Notes: generated by a model from the letters alone, not told the origin. DNA of 64,000 nucleotides from Hanleya hanleyi (GCA_036873755.1 JAVTVY010047934.1:62001-126000); one strand, 5' to 3'; shown: positions 1-11,928, counted from the first letter of the stretch. Translations and numbers: made by a program.

Positions 1-81
1 TCATTGAATAGTAAAGAATATATAGTTTTAATGTGGGATGGCCAACCACATTAAAACTATATATTCTTTACTATTCAATGA
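1..81. repeat. Perfect 36-bp inverted repeat (hairpin)
   Basis: Bases 1-36 are the exact reverse complement of 46-81, separated by a 9-base loop. It sits at the window edge, so it could be the end of a longer palindrome, a small foldback element, or an assembly foldback. No coding content is seen. Confidence 0.95.
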
Positions 82-1244
82 TACTTGCAGCAAATTCTAC
101 GCAAATAGACTAGAAACAACTGCATTGCGATAAGACATGTGATCGGAAGGTTTCGACTCCATTCCGATATAGATCTGCTTCGGAAAAGTTTTCTAAGGAA
201 GGGTCACGTAGCTGGCGTGTCACCAGGAAATTAATGCTAAACAATACAACTTTTTCCACTAAATATATTTTGGTAAACTTTCAATACCGGTATATTGTTC
301 TGAAGGCCTATATTGCACCGGCGAAACGAATTATGTTGGAAATTTGTTATAGGTTAACTTAAAACATAAACTATATTGCCTGGAATAGTACTGGTTCGCT
401 AGTTTAAAATATTGACCCATATTAAGTTATAATTATAAATGAGGGCTTACTCAACTGGGATACAGGAAAGAAGATAGACAGCTTAATTTGGATGAGTCAT
501 TGAATGCGAGAAAGCGATATCCTTCCAGGGTGGGGGCCAGTCTGCACATGTGCGGGAAACCTGCTAGAAGCACCTATAGCGGATCCGGGAACTTGCCAAA
601 AAAAACCCGATACCTCTAAACTTACAGGGTATCATTATGAAGGTATGTGTATGGGTGTTTGTATGGACGATTTATTTTGATTGGTCAAAGCTCGTTTGTT
701 ATGTAGGTCATCACCTTCATTTTAGAGTACAAATTAGAGCATGTGTTTCATATTGTCAGCTGTGTAAACTAGAAAAAGACAATATAACCATAACAGCTGT
801 AGATTTTCTACAGGCCACGTGCAAGTTTTTGACGAAATAGTTTTGTGATCTGCCTCCAACTACTTTTACGCAAGATTGTTCAAAGATCGAAACAATTTTA
901 AATGGACATGAACTTTGTAGGTATGGTCCCCATACCTGAAGTTTAAAGAAATCTAAGGACTAATTATTGCAGTTAATGTATGTGTATGGGCTATGATCTA
1001 CATGGCTCAGATGTGTTTAATATTGCGGACAGGTGTCAGTTATGTAGATCAGTAGATCATCATTCTGTGTACAAAGCTCAATTAATGATACATGTATGCC
1101 TAAATTTTGCTAGCTAATACGCAGATGAAAGGACATCTGTGGCACATGTACTACTCTGTAATTCCATGAGAAAAGTCATTACAACTTATCAAGGAAAATC
1201 TGTTGAAAAGGTGACAAAATCACAGCGTCGCTTTGAGGCGAACA
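82..1244. other. No gene recognised
   Basis: AT-rich sequence with only short open frames (for example 637-840, plus) that show no recognisable domain. Nothing supports a gene here. Confidence 0.6.
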
Positions 1245-1320
1245 TTAGGGGAGAGAGAGAATTAAAGTTTAACGTCGCATTCAGCAATATTTCAGCGACA
1301 TAGCGACGAGCAGACAAAAT
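1245..1320 (-). repeat. LINE 3' tail shared with local SINEs
   Basis: On the minus strand the LINE ends in GTCGCTGAAATATTGCTGAA followed by TGCGACGTTAAA and a TTCTCTCTCTC-like simple tail. The same module ends the SINEs at 25073-25305, 47923-48075 and 51534-51693, and occurs alone near 38461 and 63735. Shared 3' ends are how stringent LINEs recognise the RNAs of their SINE partners. Confidence 0.75.
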
Positions 1321-1376
1321 TCTAAGTTATCAATTCAAAAACTCGGTAAACTAATGCGTTAAAACAGGTACAAACA

Positions 1377-2335
1377 TTAAAATTTGTACAACAAACCAAT
1401 CTCTCTCAAATAACCGAAAATACAATCCTCTTTCACTCTGCTAAAAAGATCTTCCAGCGTAGCTGCTCGATAAAAAGTATCTCTTACAGTCTTAAAATCT
1501 ATGCAGTCTATGAGAATATGTTTCACCGTGAGATCTTCATGGCAAGGTATACACCTTGGAATCGGCTCCTGTTTTAGTAAATATTCATGAGTTAGTGTGT
1601 GACCGATCCTACATCGTCTAATCGTGGCCTGGTCGAAACGTTTATGACTGTTCAGGTGAGTATAACCAACCGTTTTTTTGAATTCGTGAAGTTTGTTATT
1701 ATCCATAGTATGCCATAAAGATTGAAACAGCTTTCTTACATAAGCACAGGTAGACAGGGTCAACTTCTTCATCTTGAGCTGCCTTAGCCAATCTATCAGC
1801 TTCAGTGTTGCCTTTGATGTCAACGTGACTAGGCACCCAGCAAAACACAATATCTATCTGTTGATCAAATCTGGTGTCATATAATTGTAGAATTTCCAAG
1901 ATGGTGGGATGAGTGGAATTTCCATTTTTAATTGCTTTAAGGCATGACAGCGAATCTGAGAACATGACATATTTTTTTCCTTCTAGTGGATTCAATACCT
2001 TCTAAAGCTGATCATAGAGCTTTTGCTTCTGCAGTAAATATGGAACTTTTACCTGGCAGTCGATACGTTTTAGTTTTGGAATTAAAGATAGTAGCACATG
2101 CTACTCTCTCACCATCTTTAAAACCATCTGTATAAATAGCCTCATGTGAACTGTATTTCTCTCTCAGTAGACCAAATTCTTGTGTATACACGAGCTGGCT
2201 CGTGTCTGCCTTTTTATATTTAGTCAGTGAAATATCTACTTCTGGCATGGCTAACTGCCATGGTGGAGTTGGCAAGAGCTCGTTAGGTAAAATTTGACTA
2301 ACTTTAATATCAGCTGCTACAAGGTGTGGTTTCAT
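1377..2335 (-). pseudogene. LINE RNase H and Cys/His C-terminal region, frame-disrupted
   Basis: An RNase H domain is spread over two frames (2012-2335 and 1699-1995). It shows IYTDGFKDG, then AEAKAL, then MFSDSLSCLKAI and EADRLAKAA, the family's ordered acidic motifs. The C-terminal 157-residue frame (1377-1850) has RCRIGH...HEYL...CIPCHEDLTVKHIL..C, a zinc-binding-like tail typical of these LINEs. At least two frame breaks separate the pieces. RNase H removes the RNA strand after cDNA synthesis in intact relatives. Confidence 0.85.
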
Positions 2336-3790
2336 ACGGATTCCAAGAGGTGGAATAATCGAGGGTTTCTTTAAAAAGAGATCTGCGTACTGAGGGTTGA
2401 AAACAGTTATATGCAGGATTTGAGTGGTTCGAACGCAGTTTTGTGATATATTGCAGTGATAATTTAATTCTCCGAAGTTCTAAAGGAAATTCATCCGTTT
2501 CGACACACAAGCTTTCTTTGGGTGATGTTCTGAACGCACCGAGGCAAAGTCTTAGTCCTTGATGAAGAATAGGATCTAGCTTTGCCAAGTTTGACTTGCT
2601 TGCACCATTGTAAACAATAGAACCATAATCGAGTTTGGAACGAAAAGTGATCGATATAAATGAAAGAGAGTTTGCTGATCTCCTCCCCACTTATAGCTGG
2701 CAACTACTTTCAACAAATCCAGAGCTTTCGTGCATTTGGCTTTTAAGCAATTTATATGAGATTTGAAAGTTAGTCGTTGATCAAACAATATGCCTAGAAA
2801 TTTGACCTCTTTGATTTCAGTTCCATCTAAGGTAAGTACTGGATCTTCGTGCCGGAAATATTTTCTGCAAAAGTGTATACAATTTGTCTTAGCTCTGGAG
2901 AATTTGAAACCGTTTTCTAGACACCATTTCTGAATTCTGTTTAGACAGAGTTGTAATGGTCTCTCAATATTGTGTATACTCTTCCCACTACACGATATAT
3001 TGAAATCGTCTACAAAAAGTGAGCCATCAATTGATTTATTCAGAACTGCAGCCATGCTGTTGATCTTGATACTAGACAGAGTAGTAGAAAAAATACTGCC
3101 CTGTGGGACTCCCTGGTCTTGATCAAAATGATCAGACATAGTTGTACCCAAACGAATTTGGAATTGTCTATCATTCATAAAGTTGGAAATAAAAACGGGT
3201 AAACGACCTTTTAATCCCATCTTTTGAAGATCTTTAAGAATCCCGTATTTCCATGTAGTATCGTAGGCTTTTTCTAAATCAAAAAAGATAGAAACCACAT
3301 GTTCGTTCTTGGCGAAGGCATTCTTAACATACGAATCTAATCTGACTAAATGATCTATGTACTTCTATTTTTTCGGAAACCAGCTTGAATTTCAGTAAGT
3401 TTCTTTTCAGTTTCCAGGTACCAAACAAGGCGATCATTTATCATACGTTCCATTGTTTTGCAGACACAACTAGTCAGTGAAATCGGACGATAATTACCAG
3501 GGTCTGTATGGTCACGACCAGGCTTTGGCACTGGTATAACTATGGCAGTGTGCCATGACGGAGGAAATTCTTCTCTATACCAAAGTCTATTGAATATGCG
3601 TAATAGGATTTCTAGAGATGATTCCGGTAGATGTTTCAAAATCTGATAATGAATATTATCCGGTCCTGCAGCAGAATCATGAGCTTTCTTAAGAGAAGCA
3701 TGAAGTTCTTCAATTGTAAACGAAGCGTTATAGCCTTCATGGTTACCGGAGGTGAATTTAATTCCATTTTTCTCTTCTCTTTTTTGGAAA
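2310..3790 (-). pseudogene. LINE reverse transcriptase domain, frame-disrupted
   Basis: This is the polymerase of the LINE. Motifs visible on the minus strand include AAGPDNIHYQ near 3650, NYRPISLTS and the GFRKNRST block (3355-3520), then FFDLEKAYDT (about 3280), GVPQGS (about 3120) and the catalytic FVDD box (about 3020), followed by a thumb-like region down to 2310. The catalytic aspartate pair is intact. The coding frame changes between 3355 and 3298, where sequence appears lost or shifted, and again near 2690-2576, so no intact enzyme can be made. Confidence 0.9.
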
Positions 3791-3792
3791 CT

Positions 3793-4761
3793 TTAACATT
3801 TAGGTACATAATTTTCTGATGAAGAGTTTTTGGCAATTGTTTCTCCTAATTTATTTGCAATTTCTACTCTGTCAGTAATCACCTGATTTCCATCGTTGAG
3901 ATGATGAACGCTGGACTTGGAGCTATTTCCTTTTATTCTTTGAATCATATTCCAAACTTTTGTTATTGGAGTATGCGTATTTATCTTAGAAACATAATTT
4001 CTCCAAGAATCACGTTTATTCTGTTTCATGCTTCTACGAGCTTTAGCTCTTGTAACTCTGAGATCTTTCAAATTTTCAGGATTAGGATGTCGACGGAAAT
4101 ATCGTTCAGCATTCTTCCTACATTTTCTTGCTTCTTTACAGTCATCATTAAACCAAGGTTTCTTAATATGTGCAACTCCTGAAGATATGGGACTGGTTTG
4201 GTTGGCAATTTCTATCAACATATCTGAGAATAGCTGTATAGGATCTGAAGCTTCAGCGAAGGAGACTGATTGTAGTTTTTGTGAACAAAGCTTTTCAAAC
4301 TCGGGCCAGTTTGCTTTCTTGAAATTAAACCTTGTGAAATGAGGGTCATCAGCTGAATGAACAGCTTTTAGGATAGTGGGAAAGTGATCACTCCCACAAA
4401 GGTCATCTTGAACAGACCAAGAAAATTCTTCAAGAGTAGGAAGGTCGCAAAGTGAGATATCCAATGCTGAATAGGTTCCATGGGCCGAGGACAAATGTGT
4501 ATAAGAACCACCATTAAAAATACACAAAGAATTATTTGATATAAAATTTTCGAGAATTTTACCTTTACAATTGTCTTCATTATCCCAGAGGATATTACGA
4601 CCGTTAAAATCACCCATCATTAAACAAGGTTTCGGGAGCTGATGGTAAAGATCTTGAAGTTCATTGAGCCGGAGACTACCAGAAGAAGGTATGTACACCG
4701 TGCACAATGTGAAAACAGAATTCAAGGTAATACGAACTGCTACAGCTTGTAAATCTGTCAC
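3793..4761 (-). pseudogene. LINE endonuclease domain (C-terminal part) and linker
   Basis: The 322-residue frame is the C-terminal half of the endonuclease/exonuclease/phosphatase fold that nicks the target DNA. A GDFN motif occurs near residue 51 and an SDHFP motif near residue 124, the late catalytic motifs of LINE endonucleases. The N-terminal catalytic motifs are absent because the element is truncated. After about residue 180 the protein becomes a basic, Arg/Lys-rich linker (RKCRKNAERYFRRHP) leading toward reverse transcriptase. The frame ends at 3793; the RT continues in another frame, so at least one frameshift lies near 3770-3800. Confidence 0.85.
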
Positions 4762-4770
4762 TAAATGCGA

Positions 4771-5217
4771 GGCTGGTGCTCAAACGAATGTTTAGTTTCC
4801 AAATTTATGCTTCAGGCAAAATGTGCCTCAGTTTTTTTAATTCACTTTTAACTGCCACAGGTTTTTAAACCTACAGAAATGTATAATTGTAATGTAACTG
4901 GGTAAAACCCAACAGATGTGTGTACTTTATATTCTGGCTTGACATACGATGTTATGGTCAGCCCATTCTACTCTAGGACTCTAATTAATATGTAAATTTG
5001 TTAAATGCCGCTTGCCTGTGTTTGCTTCGCAAGCGTCATCAAAACTTTTCTTGTGATTTTTTCCTTTGTATATCAGATTTCCTGCAAATCACTTATTGTG
5101 TCAATTGCTAAGGTGTGTATTTAACACCACGCCGCTACAAAGTACAAACAATTAACCTATGTTTTTGTTTTCTAACCGGGAGCCCTCCGTTCAAATGCCA
5201 CGGAGGTTTCGAGTTAT
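4771..5217. other. No gene recognised
   Basis: AT-rich spacer between the LINE and the truncated Gypsy element. No domain or RNA gene was seen. Confidence 0.55.
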
Positions 5218-6192
5218 TGTAATGTTCTTGTTGTATCTGTATATACACGAGAAACAACTATCCCTATGTCACCGGGTACGGTACGAGACAATAATCAGGC
5301 GACGAGTTTGAGTGATACCGTTTTATTCCTGCAAAATATATGACACAAACGTACAAGGTGTCTGTGAGCAAGCGACTGGAGCCTATTTTTGGCTCCAAAT
5401 TACAACAACCAATTGGTACAAATAAATCATTACGTTTGCTAATTAATACGGATATATCAAGACGTTCGACAATTAGTACGAACAGATAATCACGTTCGGC
5501 AATTCATACAAGTAAATCATTTTAGTCAACAAGCAGTAATTCATTTATCCAACGCGTAGTATATCAGCGACACAGATAATTCAACAAATCATTTACCAAA
5601 TCCATTAGATATGAATTATATGTCTGGAATAGCGTGGATAATATGGAAACATTACCATTACGTCTAACCATACGTGAGATATAAGGAGATACCCACACAA
5701 AGTATATAAATCAACATACCTGCAAAATATATGACACAAACGTACAAGGTGTCTGTGAGCAAGCGACTGGAGCAAACTCTCTTGCAGGTAAGGGACTTAT
5801 ATACACAAAATCCTATCAATGCAGTACGGACCAATACAAGAAGAATTAGAATTCTAAAGCCTATGCAAAAATATTGTACGATGTCCAGGCTAAAGTCACC
5901 TGAAGTAGTTTAAAATATAAAAGAAATAAGACGTCCGAGCGGCGCGGTGCTTGGAATATAAAATAGATATCCAGCACATCCCGAAAATAAAGACCTAAAG
6001 CCGAGAGCGGTAGCATAAAGCCGAATGGATTACATAAACCACCGCGTCGTCTTATATGGTGGTCCACGTAACGCAGCGATACACCCTGGATAGTCAAACC
6101 TACATTAATAGTGTTAATACATGTTATATATGTCAATAGGTGAATGATGTGAAAATGAACATCTTCATAGAACAAAAAAATGACATTGTGAC
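5218..6192 (-). repeat. Candidate 3' LTR of truncated Gypsy element
   Basis: Downstream (minus sense) of the Gypsy pol stop there is a purine-rich run (minus: CCAGGGGGGATAG near 6192-6208), followed by TGTCACAATG, which looks like a polypurine tract and LTR start. A TGTAATG near 5218 (plus) could be the other LTR end. No second LTR exists in the window for comparison, so both limits are tentative. Confidence 0.4.
5328..5773. repeat. 55-bp direct repeat pair
   Basis: Bases 5328-5382 recur identically at 5719-5773; each starts CCTGCAAAATATATGACACA and ends GCAAGCGACTGGAGC. The copies are 391 bp apart, inside the candidate LTR. This may be an internal duplication of LTR regulatory sequence or the footprint of a deletion. 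Confidence 0.9.
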
Positions 6193-6245
6193 ACTATCCC
6201 CCCTGGTGAGGAATGTCGTCCCCGACATCTAGATCCATTCTTAAA

Positions 6246-8639
6246 TCATACAAATACCTCATCACGATCTACGACTGTTTGCTGCGATACCCAATCACCC
6301 GAGCGGAGCCACTGTGGCTGGCGTCTGTTTCGCGTTGAACGCCTAACCTCCACAGGGGTTCTCACTATAGGTGGCGCTGGCTCTGTAAACACCTCTGCCG
6401 TCGGAGGCTGTTCAGTCACCACAGTATCAGTTGCGTCATGCAACGCTGGAACGTCAGATCGATCAGTCGTTTGAGTGTCAGAACGGTCAACTGTCGGAAT
6501 ATGTAAACGAGCCGTAGCTCCGAGACGGACGTCACTTTCGACAGGCTCCGTGACAAACTCCACTTCTGAGTCACTCTCGCTCTCCCCTGACGTATCCTCT
6601 TTTACTCCCGACTTCTTTCTTATCCGGCGACTCCTTCGCACACTCCTAGAAGTGGACCTGGGGATCCCAGGCTTGTAACCTGGCGCAGATGTTCGTTGAG
6701 AATTCACAGATTTTGAACCAGGTGTTGGCAACGTCTGAAAAGGAAGTAGCATGTTCCTATGCAGGATACGTTTACCTTTCTTACCATCTTCCCGCTTAAC
6801 TTCAAAGACGGGTATACCCAAATTAGGTTGCTTTACCACAGTATATGGAACACTCTCCCATCTATCCGCGAGTTTGTGTTTCCCTTTCAACCCAACATTT
6901 TTAACCAACACTCGGTCACCAGTTTGAACCGCAGAGTCCCTAACCTTCAAATCATAATTACGTTTATAGCGTTTAGCGGTTTTCTCAGCTTCCGCTGACG
7001 CTACCTTGTACGCAAAATCAAGCCGTTTCCTAAGCTGAACAGCATACTGTGTTTGCGCTTCACTATCAAACTCATTTGGATCAATACCCAAGTACGCATC
7101 CAACGCTAGACGTGGATGTCGCCCAAACATTAAGTAAAATGCGGAGTACCCCGTACTGTCGTGCTTTGTGGCATTGTAAGAGTGAACAAGGGAAGGAACG
7201 TACGTTTTCCAATCGGCTTTCTGTTCTACCGACAGGGTACCCAACATGTTAAGCAGAGTGTGATTGAAGCGTTCGCACATTCCGTTCCCTTGAGGATGGT
7301 ATGGTGTGGTGCGAGTTTTCTGAATGCCAGTTAACTTACATAACTCGGTTATGACCTGCGACTCAAAATTTCTGCCTTGGTCACTGTGGAGCCGACCTGG
7401 AAATCCATAATGAACAAAGAATGTATCGAAAAGTATACCAGCAGTAGTTCGCGCAGTTTGGTTACGTGTCGGAACTGCCTGGGCAAATCTCGTGAAGTGG
7501 TCGGTAATGACCAGTATGCTACTATACCCACCTTTCGAAGTTTCCAAAGACAAATAATCGATACAAACCAGCTCCATAGGTTGAGTTGTAACAATACTTA
7601 CCAATGGAGAACTCCTACCGGATGTTGGACTTTTCCTCCGGAGGCATCGATCACAGAAGCGAACTTTTCGAACAACATCTTCGGACATCCTCGGCCAGTA
7701 AAATCGAGAACGGACGAGCTCCAGAGTGCGATCCCTGCCTTGATGACCTACGTCATCGTGCAAGCTTCTGAGGGCGAACTCCCTGTACTGTTTAGGGAGT
7801 ACCAACTGAAACAGATCCTGGCCATCTTTCTGTGATTTACGGAAGAGAACTGTATCCCTGTATACAAGCTTGTCCCACTCCTTCAACATGCACTTTACAT
7901 CCGGGTCCTCTTGTGATAATGCCCCTTGGTCCGGTCGCTTTCCTGAATCTACAAATTGAATAACTCTGCCTACGATGTCGTCCGTTACCTGGGCTTTCCT
8001 CCAACTCACCTTATCACTCAGTAGTGGCAAAGAAATCTGCGCAGCACATCCGACATGCATGTCAACAGGAGGGCAGTCCGTTTCCAAGTTGAACCCAAGG
8101 GTTTCCGCGAATGGGCGATGAACTATTTGACTCTGACATATCGCTTTGACTACGTCGTCCCTGATGTCAATTTTCTGTACGTCACTTCCGGCATCAGTCG
8201 CAAAGCTGGGATGACGGGAAAGAGCATCTGCATCTCTATGACTCGCTCCGGATTTGTACTCTATGCTGAAGTCATATGTGGACAGGTCAGCAAGCCACCT
8301 ATGTCCTGTTGCATCTAGCTTGGCAGAAGAAAGCACATACGTCAAAGGATTATTGTCGGTTTTGACAGTAAAACGGTGGCCATACAGGTAATCGGTGAAT
8401 TTGTTACACACAGCCCATTTCAACCCCAAGAACTCCCTCTTATGAGCCGGGTAATTTTTCTCGGACTTCTTCAAACCTCGACTTGCGTACGCGATCACCC
8501 GTTCACAGCCGTTCTGATTCTGATAAAGCACTGCACCTAAACCGTCTGCGCTTGCGTCGACGTGCAAGAGAAATGGCAAGCTGTAATCTGCATATGCTAA
8601 TACCGGAGGGGTTGTCAGGATTTTGACGAAATTTGCCAT
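6246..8639 (-). pseudogene. Ty3/Gypsy pol fragment: RNase H and integrase
   Basis: A long uninterrupted 797-residue frame encodes the C-terminal part of a Ty3/Gypsy polyprotein. RNase H comes first (LLHVDASADGLGAVL, then TDNNPLTYVL and DADALSRHP within residues 20-145). The integrase zinc module follows (HDDVGH...CDRC, about 290-335), then the DDE core with CIDYL, HSDQGRNFES and CERFNHTL (about 355-475). A basic, Ser/Thr-rich tail (residues 640-797) contains an Arg-rich patch. Protease and reverse transcriptase are absent: the element ends abruptly at 8639, 14 bp before a different repeat (8653). The frame is intact but the element is truncated and cannot act alone. Confidence 0.92.
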
Positions 8640-8652
8640 GCTTGCGGGTAGA

Positions 8653-9075
8653 GCAACTTTATCTTCCGGGTAAAATGACCGTTTCTAACAGATGGTTGTC
8701 AATCTTTTGACAATTCAGACAAACCGTCTAAGTAAGTAGTAGACATACAGTTACCAGTTGGTGATAGAGATTCTTATGAACCTATAGAGGCTTAGAACGA
8801 GCTGTATTGTTGTCTGGACGTTTCTGTATAATCTTCACAAAATAGGCAGTCAATTGTGCAAGCGAACATTTGTCAAATTCACGCGAGTTAATTGCACGCC
8901 AGTTCGTCTTCAATCTTCGGTTATATGACGGATCGTCCACTGTATAGCAGGGTAGACCCATTAGTGCTTGAATTATATGCTACCGAACGTTTTTTTCGAC
9001 GTACATTTCATTATTCCGCACTTTTGGTGATATTATTCAGTCTTCCGGGTGCACTTACTCATGCTTCCGGGTAAT
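8653..9075 (+). repeat. Dispersed repeat C, copy 1
   Basis: About 423 bp highly similar to the reverse complement of 11929-12362. It starts AACTTTATCTTCCGGGTAAA and ends GCTTCCGGGTAAT, so CTTCCGGGTAA brackets the unit as a direct repeat. With copy 2 it makes a long inverted pair enclosing 2.85 kb. No protein is encoded. Confidence 0.9.
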
Positions 9076-9144
9076 ACATTTGAAATATAATATACAAGGG
9101 AGTGAGTGCACTTTCTAACTGGAAAGTTAAAAGATTATACAAAC

Positions 9145-9565
9145 GTTAATCCTCCCGGGCCTTGGGGAATTATGCCTCCCCCTACCAAACTTTGTACTCT
9201 CTCTCCGGAAAGACAAACAACTGAGAGCTGAAACTCCGTGACTTTGCTTATCATACTGGGGTCTTTTGGAGCATATTTGCATAATCAACTGAGCAGAGAA
9301 TCATGGGTGAATCCCAAATTGCGGCTATGTGAGGAACTAGAAAAATGATATTTTCGTCATATTTCCACAAAATTCTTGCTTTTCTGCATGAAAAAATGAA
9401 CAAAACTATTTTATTTCATATCAGATTATTATTTACATGTACTAATTTATCAGGCCGTTTGTATGAGGAAATCAATAGAATAAAGAAAACGAAAATTCCG
9501 ACCTGAAAATGCACCAAAAAATGTCTTTTTTTGATAATGACGTCACCGTGACAACACAGGTGAGA
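9145..9565 (+). repeat. MITE-like family A, copy 1 (3'-truncated)
   Basis: Shares with the other five A copies the ordered landmarks CCTACCAAACTTT, CTCTCTCCGGAAAGA, GAGAGCTGA, CATATTTGCATAA, a TTTTATTTCATATCAGATTA block and TGACGTCACCGTGAC. The copy stops after that last motif and lacks the distal GGCCTGG...GGGTTAA end. It has no coding capacity. Confidence 0.8.
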
Positions 9566-9660
9566 TGGTGTTAGAAATTTGGATTTCTTTCACATTTCTT
9601 CTGAGGTTATGGGCAGTATTAATGGATATTCATTCATGGGAAATAACAGTCGTCATTTCA
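9566..9660 (+). repeat. Inverted-pair segment upstream of zinc-finger fragment
   Basis: Roughly 95 bp (GGTGTTAGAAATTTGGATTT through TTCATGGGAAATAACA) match the reverse complement of 10515-10622 closely. This is one component of the inverted composite at 8653-12362. Confidence 0.85.
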
Positions 9661-9686
9661 ATCGTTCGGTTACATATCAGAACGCC

Positions 9687-9752
9687 TTGGAAAAACATCT
9701 TCAAGCTCACAGTGGAAACTTCAGGTTTGTTCTAAATGGTTCGCGGTACTAG
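9687..9752 (+). pseudogene. Zinc-finger gene 3' end fragment
   Basis: The plus strand encodes LEKHLQAHSGNFRFVLNGSR then Tyr and a TAG stop. This matches the C-terminus of the zinc-finger relic at 10717-11135, allowing for substitutions. Only the last half-finger and tail are present. A 24-bp motif ending in AGACCCTAAATTATG follows near 10053-10078 and also follows the other copy. Confidence 0.8.
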
Positions 9753-10514
9753 GTGACTGAATCAAGTGTTTAATTCATAGCACGTGCGATATATTACATA
9801 ACATAACTGTTCAAGTCGTTTTCCCAGTTCACGCTGTAAACCGATGTGTGTCCGCTTTACTTCACAATCTGACTGAAACTGAAAGGACTGACGCCAATAC
9901 ATTGTGACGTCACATCAACAACGTAACTTCAGCGACGTCCGATTTGATTACAATGTTTTTCAATTATTATTTTATTTCTGATGTCACCTTTCAGTGTTTA
10001 GTTCCAGACGTTCAGGCTAGAGAGAAACGGCCAAGTAAAAAATTAAGTTCAAGACCCTTTTTTAGACCCTAAATTATGTCTTCGCGGACTTGTGCCCGAT
10101 TGAGTTGGTGGTTCATGGTAATCATTTGCGAACCATTACAGCTTGTTAATCCAGGAAGCGGAAATGTATATTTCCTGCTCAAAAGGTTTGATGTAGACTG
10201 GATGAGTCTCTATTTCATATGTACGGTACTATTTAATAATAATAAAATGATCTTTAATAAATATAATTATACGTTTGATAAGTGAATAAATAAAATGAGA
10301 AAAAAATGGAAACAAAAAATGGAAAAATTATTTTGAAATAGAAGCATTTCTTAATAGGCAGAGTTACTTCCTTTTGTTTCCCCTTTAAAATACATTATGA
10401 AACAGGGGCTGGGTCCAGTCTAGGTTTGATGCAGAAAAACGAAGCAGGTCTATAGGAGAAGGTAGAAGGTTAAGCATATATAAACACCCCTACATCCGAC
10501 CGTCGCCAGCCGAT

Positions 10515-10622
10515 TAAAATGACGAGTGTTATTTCCCATGAATGAATATCCATTAATATTGCCCATAACCTCACAGGACATATGTGAAAGAAATCCAAAT
10601 TGCTAACACCACCTCGCCGGTA
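10515..10622 (-). repeat. Inverted-pair segment, second copy
   Basis: Reverse-complement partner of 9566-9660. It lies on the far side of the zinc-finger 3' end compared with the first arm, so the order of blocks is rotated between the arms. Confidence 0.85.
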
Positions 10623-10716
10623 TTGCGAAAATAGCCCCACCGGCTGACCACCGTTTCATCGGCTGGCATAATTTAGGGTCTAAAAAACGTATTGAAATTA
10701 ATTTTGATTCAATCAC

Positions 10717-11135
10717 CTAGTACCGTGAACCATTTAGAACAAACTTGAAGTTTTCACTGTGAGCTTGAGGGTGTTTTTCCAGGGTGTGATGGGAAGAGTA
10801 CATCTTCAAACAAATTTTGCACTGGACTGGTCCTCTATGGGTACGCTGAACATGTCGATGGAACTCAAAATTTTTGGAGAACATCTTCTCGCACTGATTG
10901 CAAGAAATCGTCTTACCACTATGCACTTGCAGATGTCTCTTGAGGTTGAAATTACGAGCAAACACTGTTTAACAATAAGAACAGGTAAATTCAGAAGGGG
11001 CTCTTCCTATCGGCGGCATGTTGGTTGGCTGTTTCGGTGTGCTCGACACTTCAGGGTTTTCAGTCACCGACAGGTGTAACGGTCCAACGCTATCGTTCAG
11101 AGAATGTAACATCTGACATACCGGATTCCGAACCT
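10717..11135 (-). pseudogene. C2H2 zinc-finger gene relic with in-frame stop
   Basis: Minus-strand frame with three C2H2 fingers. Finger 1 is FTCSYC-stop-TVFARNFNLKRH, finger 2 is ISCNQCEKMFSKNFEFHRH and finger 3 is VQCKICLKMYSSHHTLEKH, followed by a 12-residue tail and stop. A TAA at 10973-10975 falls right after the second Cys of finger 1, in the same frame as clear upstream coding sequence (CQMLHSLNDSVGPLHLSVTE, then VSSTPKQPTNMPPIGRAPSE). The upstream frame starts after a TTAG near 11135 that could be a splice acceptor. Intact relatives bind DNA through such fingers; this copy would give a truncated product. It is enclosed by inverted copies of repeat C, so it may have been duplicated with them. 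Confidence 0.8.
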
Positions 11136-11928
11136 AACATGTTTAGCCATCTGCAAACAGATGAATGGATAGCTGATGTGAATAATAATTATATTGAAAT
11201 GAGAGCTTCGCAAATATATTATGGGGGACCATTTAGCATAAAAATGAAAAGGCAAGCCTTATTGCACAATAGGCTAAATTATTATACCTCATGTAAATTC
11301 CACGAATATTCATTAGATGAAAGCCTATCACGTGTTCTTCTGTAAATCGTGATGTCCTATGATATTGATAGTCTGTCTTGCTGTACCGCGAAACATAGCA
11401 ATCTTCCACGGCACAACGTTGTACATGATAAATACTTTTCTCTCGCGACGCAGCTGCCTCCCATTGCGCGCGCGCCAAACATTTCTCAAGTTGGAAAGTG
11501 GTGAGTTTTCTATCACTGCTTTGGCGAAGGAAAATGATGATCCAGGAGTTGACGCTTGCATATGTGAGTGAAATAAACTTGATACCTGGTGAAATTGTAC
11601 GTGACCACAGCAAGAAGGTCGGTCATTTTTTCGGTGATAAAACGCGACGGAGTGTATCGCAGTAAGTGATCAAAACTGACTCACCGGTACCGGTACTCCG
11701 AAACATTGGCCTATAGGCTTACCGATGCAATTTCTCGCAATCGAGAAAGGTGATATACAACGAGCGTTGTGCATCTGATGGAAAATTCTCACATGACAGG
11801 CTGGTCACATGAATGCAGTAAATGAAGGCGTATGTTAAACCTGCTGAACCTGAAGAAAACCCAAGGGGGTGGGGAAGGGGGGGGGGGTTAGAGAGGTGTG
11901 TGCTTGGAATTGATGAAAATGTTTTATC
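11136..11928. other. No gene recognised
   Basis: Open frames on both strands overlap each other without recognisable domains. A poly-G run is present near 11876-11888. Confidence 0.55.

Larger units (their letters stand above)
1245..4770 (-). mobile_element. 5'-truncated non-LTR retrotransposon (LINE)
   Basis: Read on the minus strand, this block carries, in order, the C-terminal half of an apurinic-type endonuclease, a reverse transcriptase, an RNase H and a cysteine/histidine-rich C-terminal region. That order fits RNase H-bearing LINE clades (I/Nimb/R1-like; clade not resolved). The frame is broken several times, so it is a dead copy. The roughly 100 N-terminal residues of the endonuclease are missing upstream of 4761, consistent with 5' truncation during target-primed reverse transcription. 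The 3' end near 1245 carries the tail shared with local SINEs. Target-site duplications were not resolved. Confidence 0.9.
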
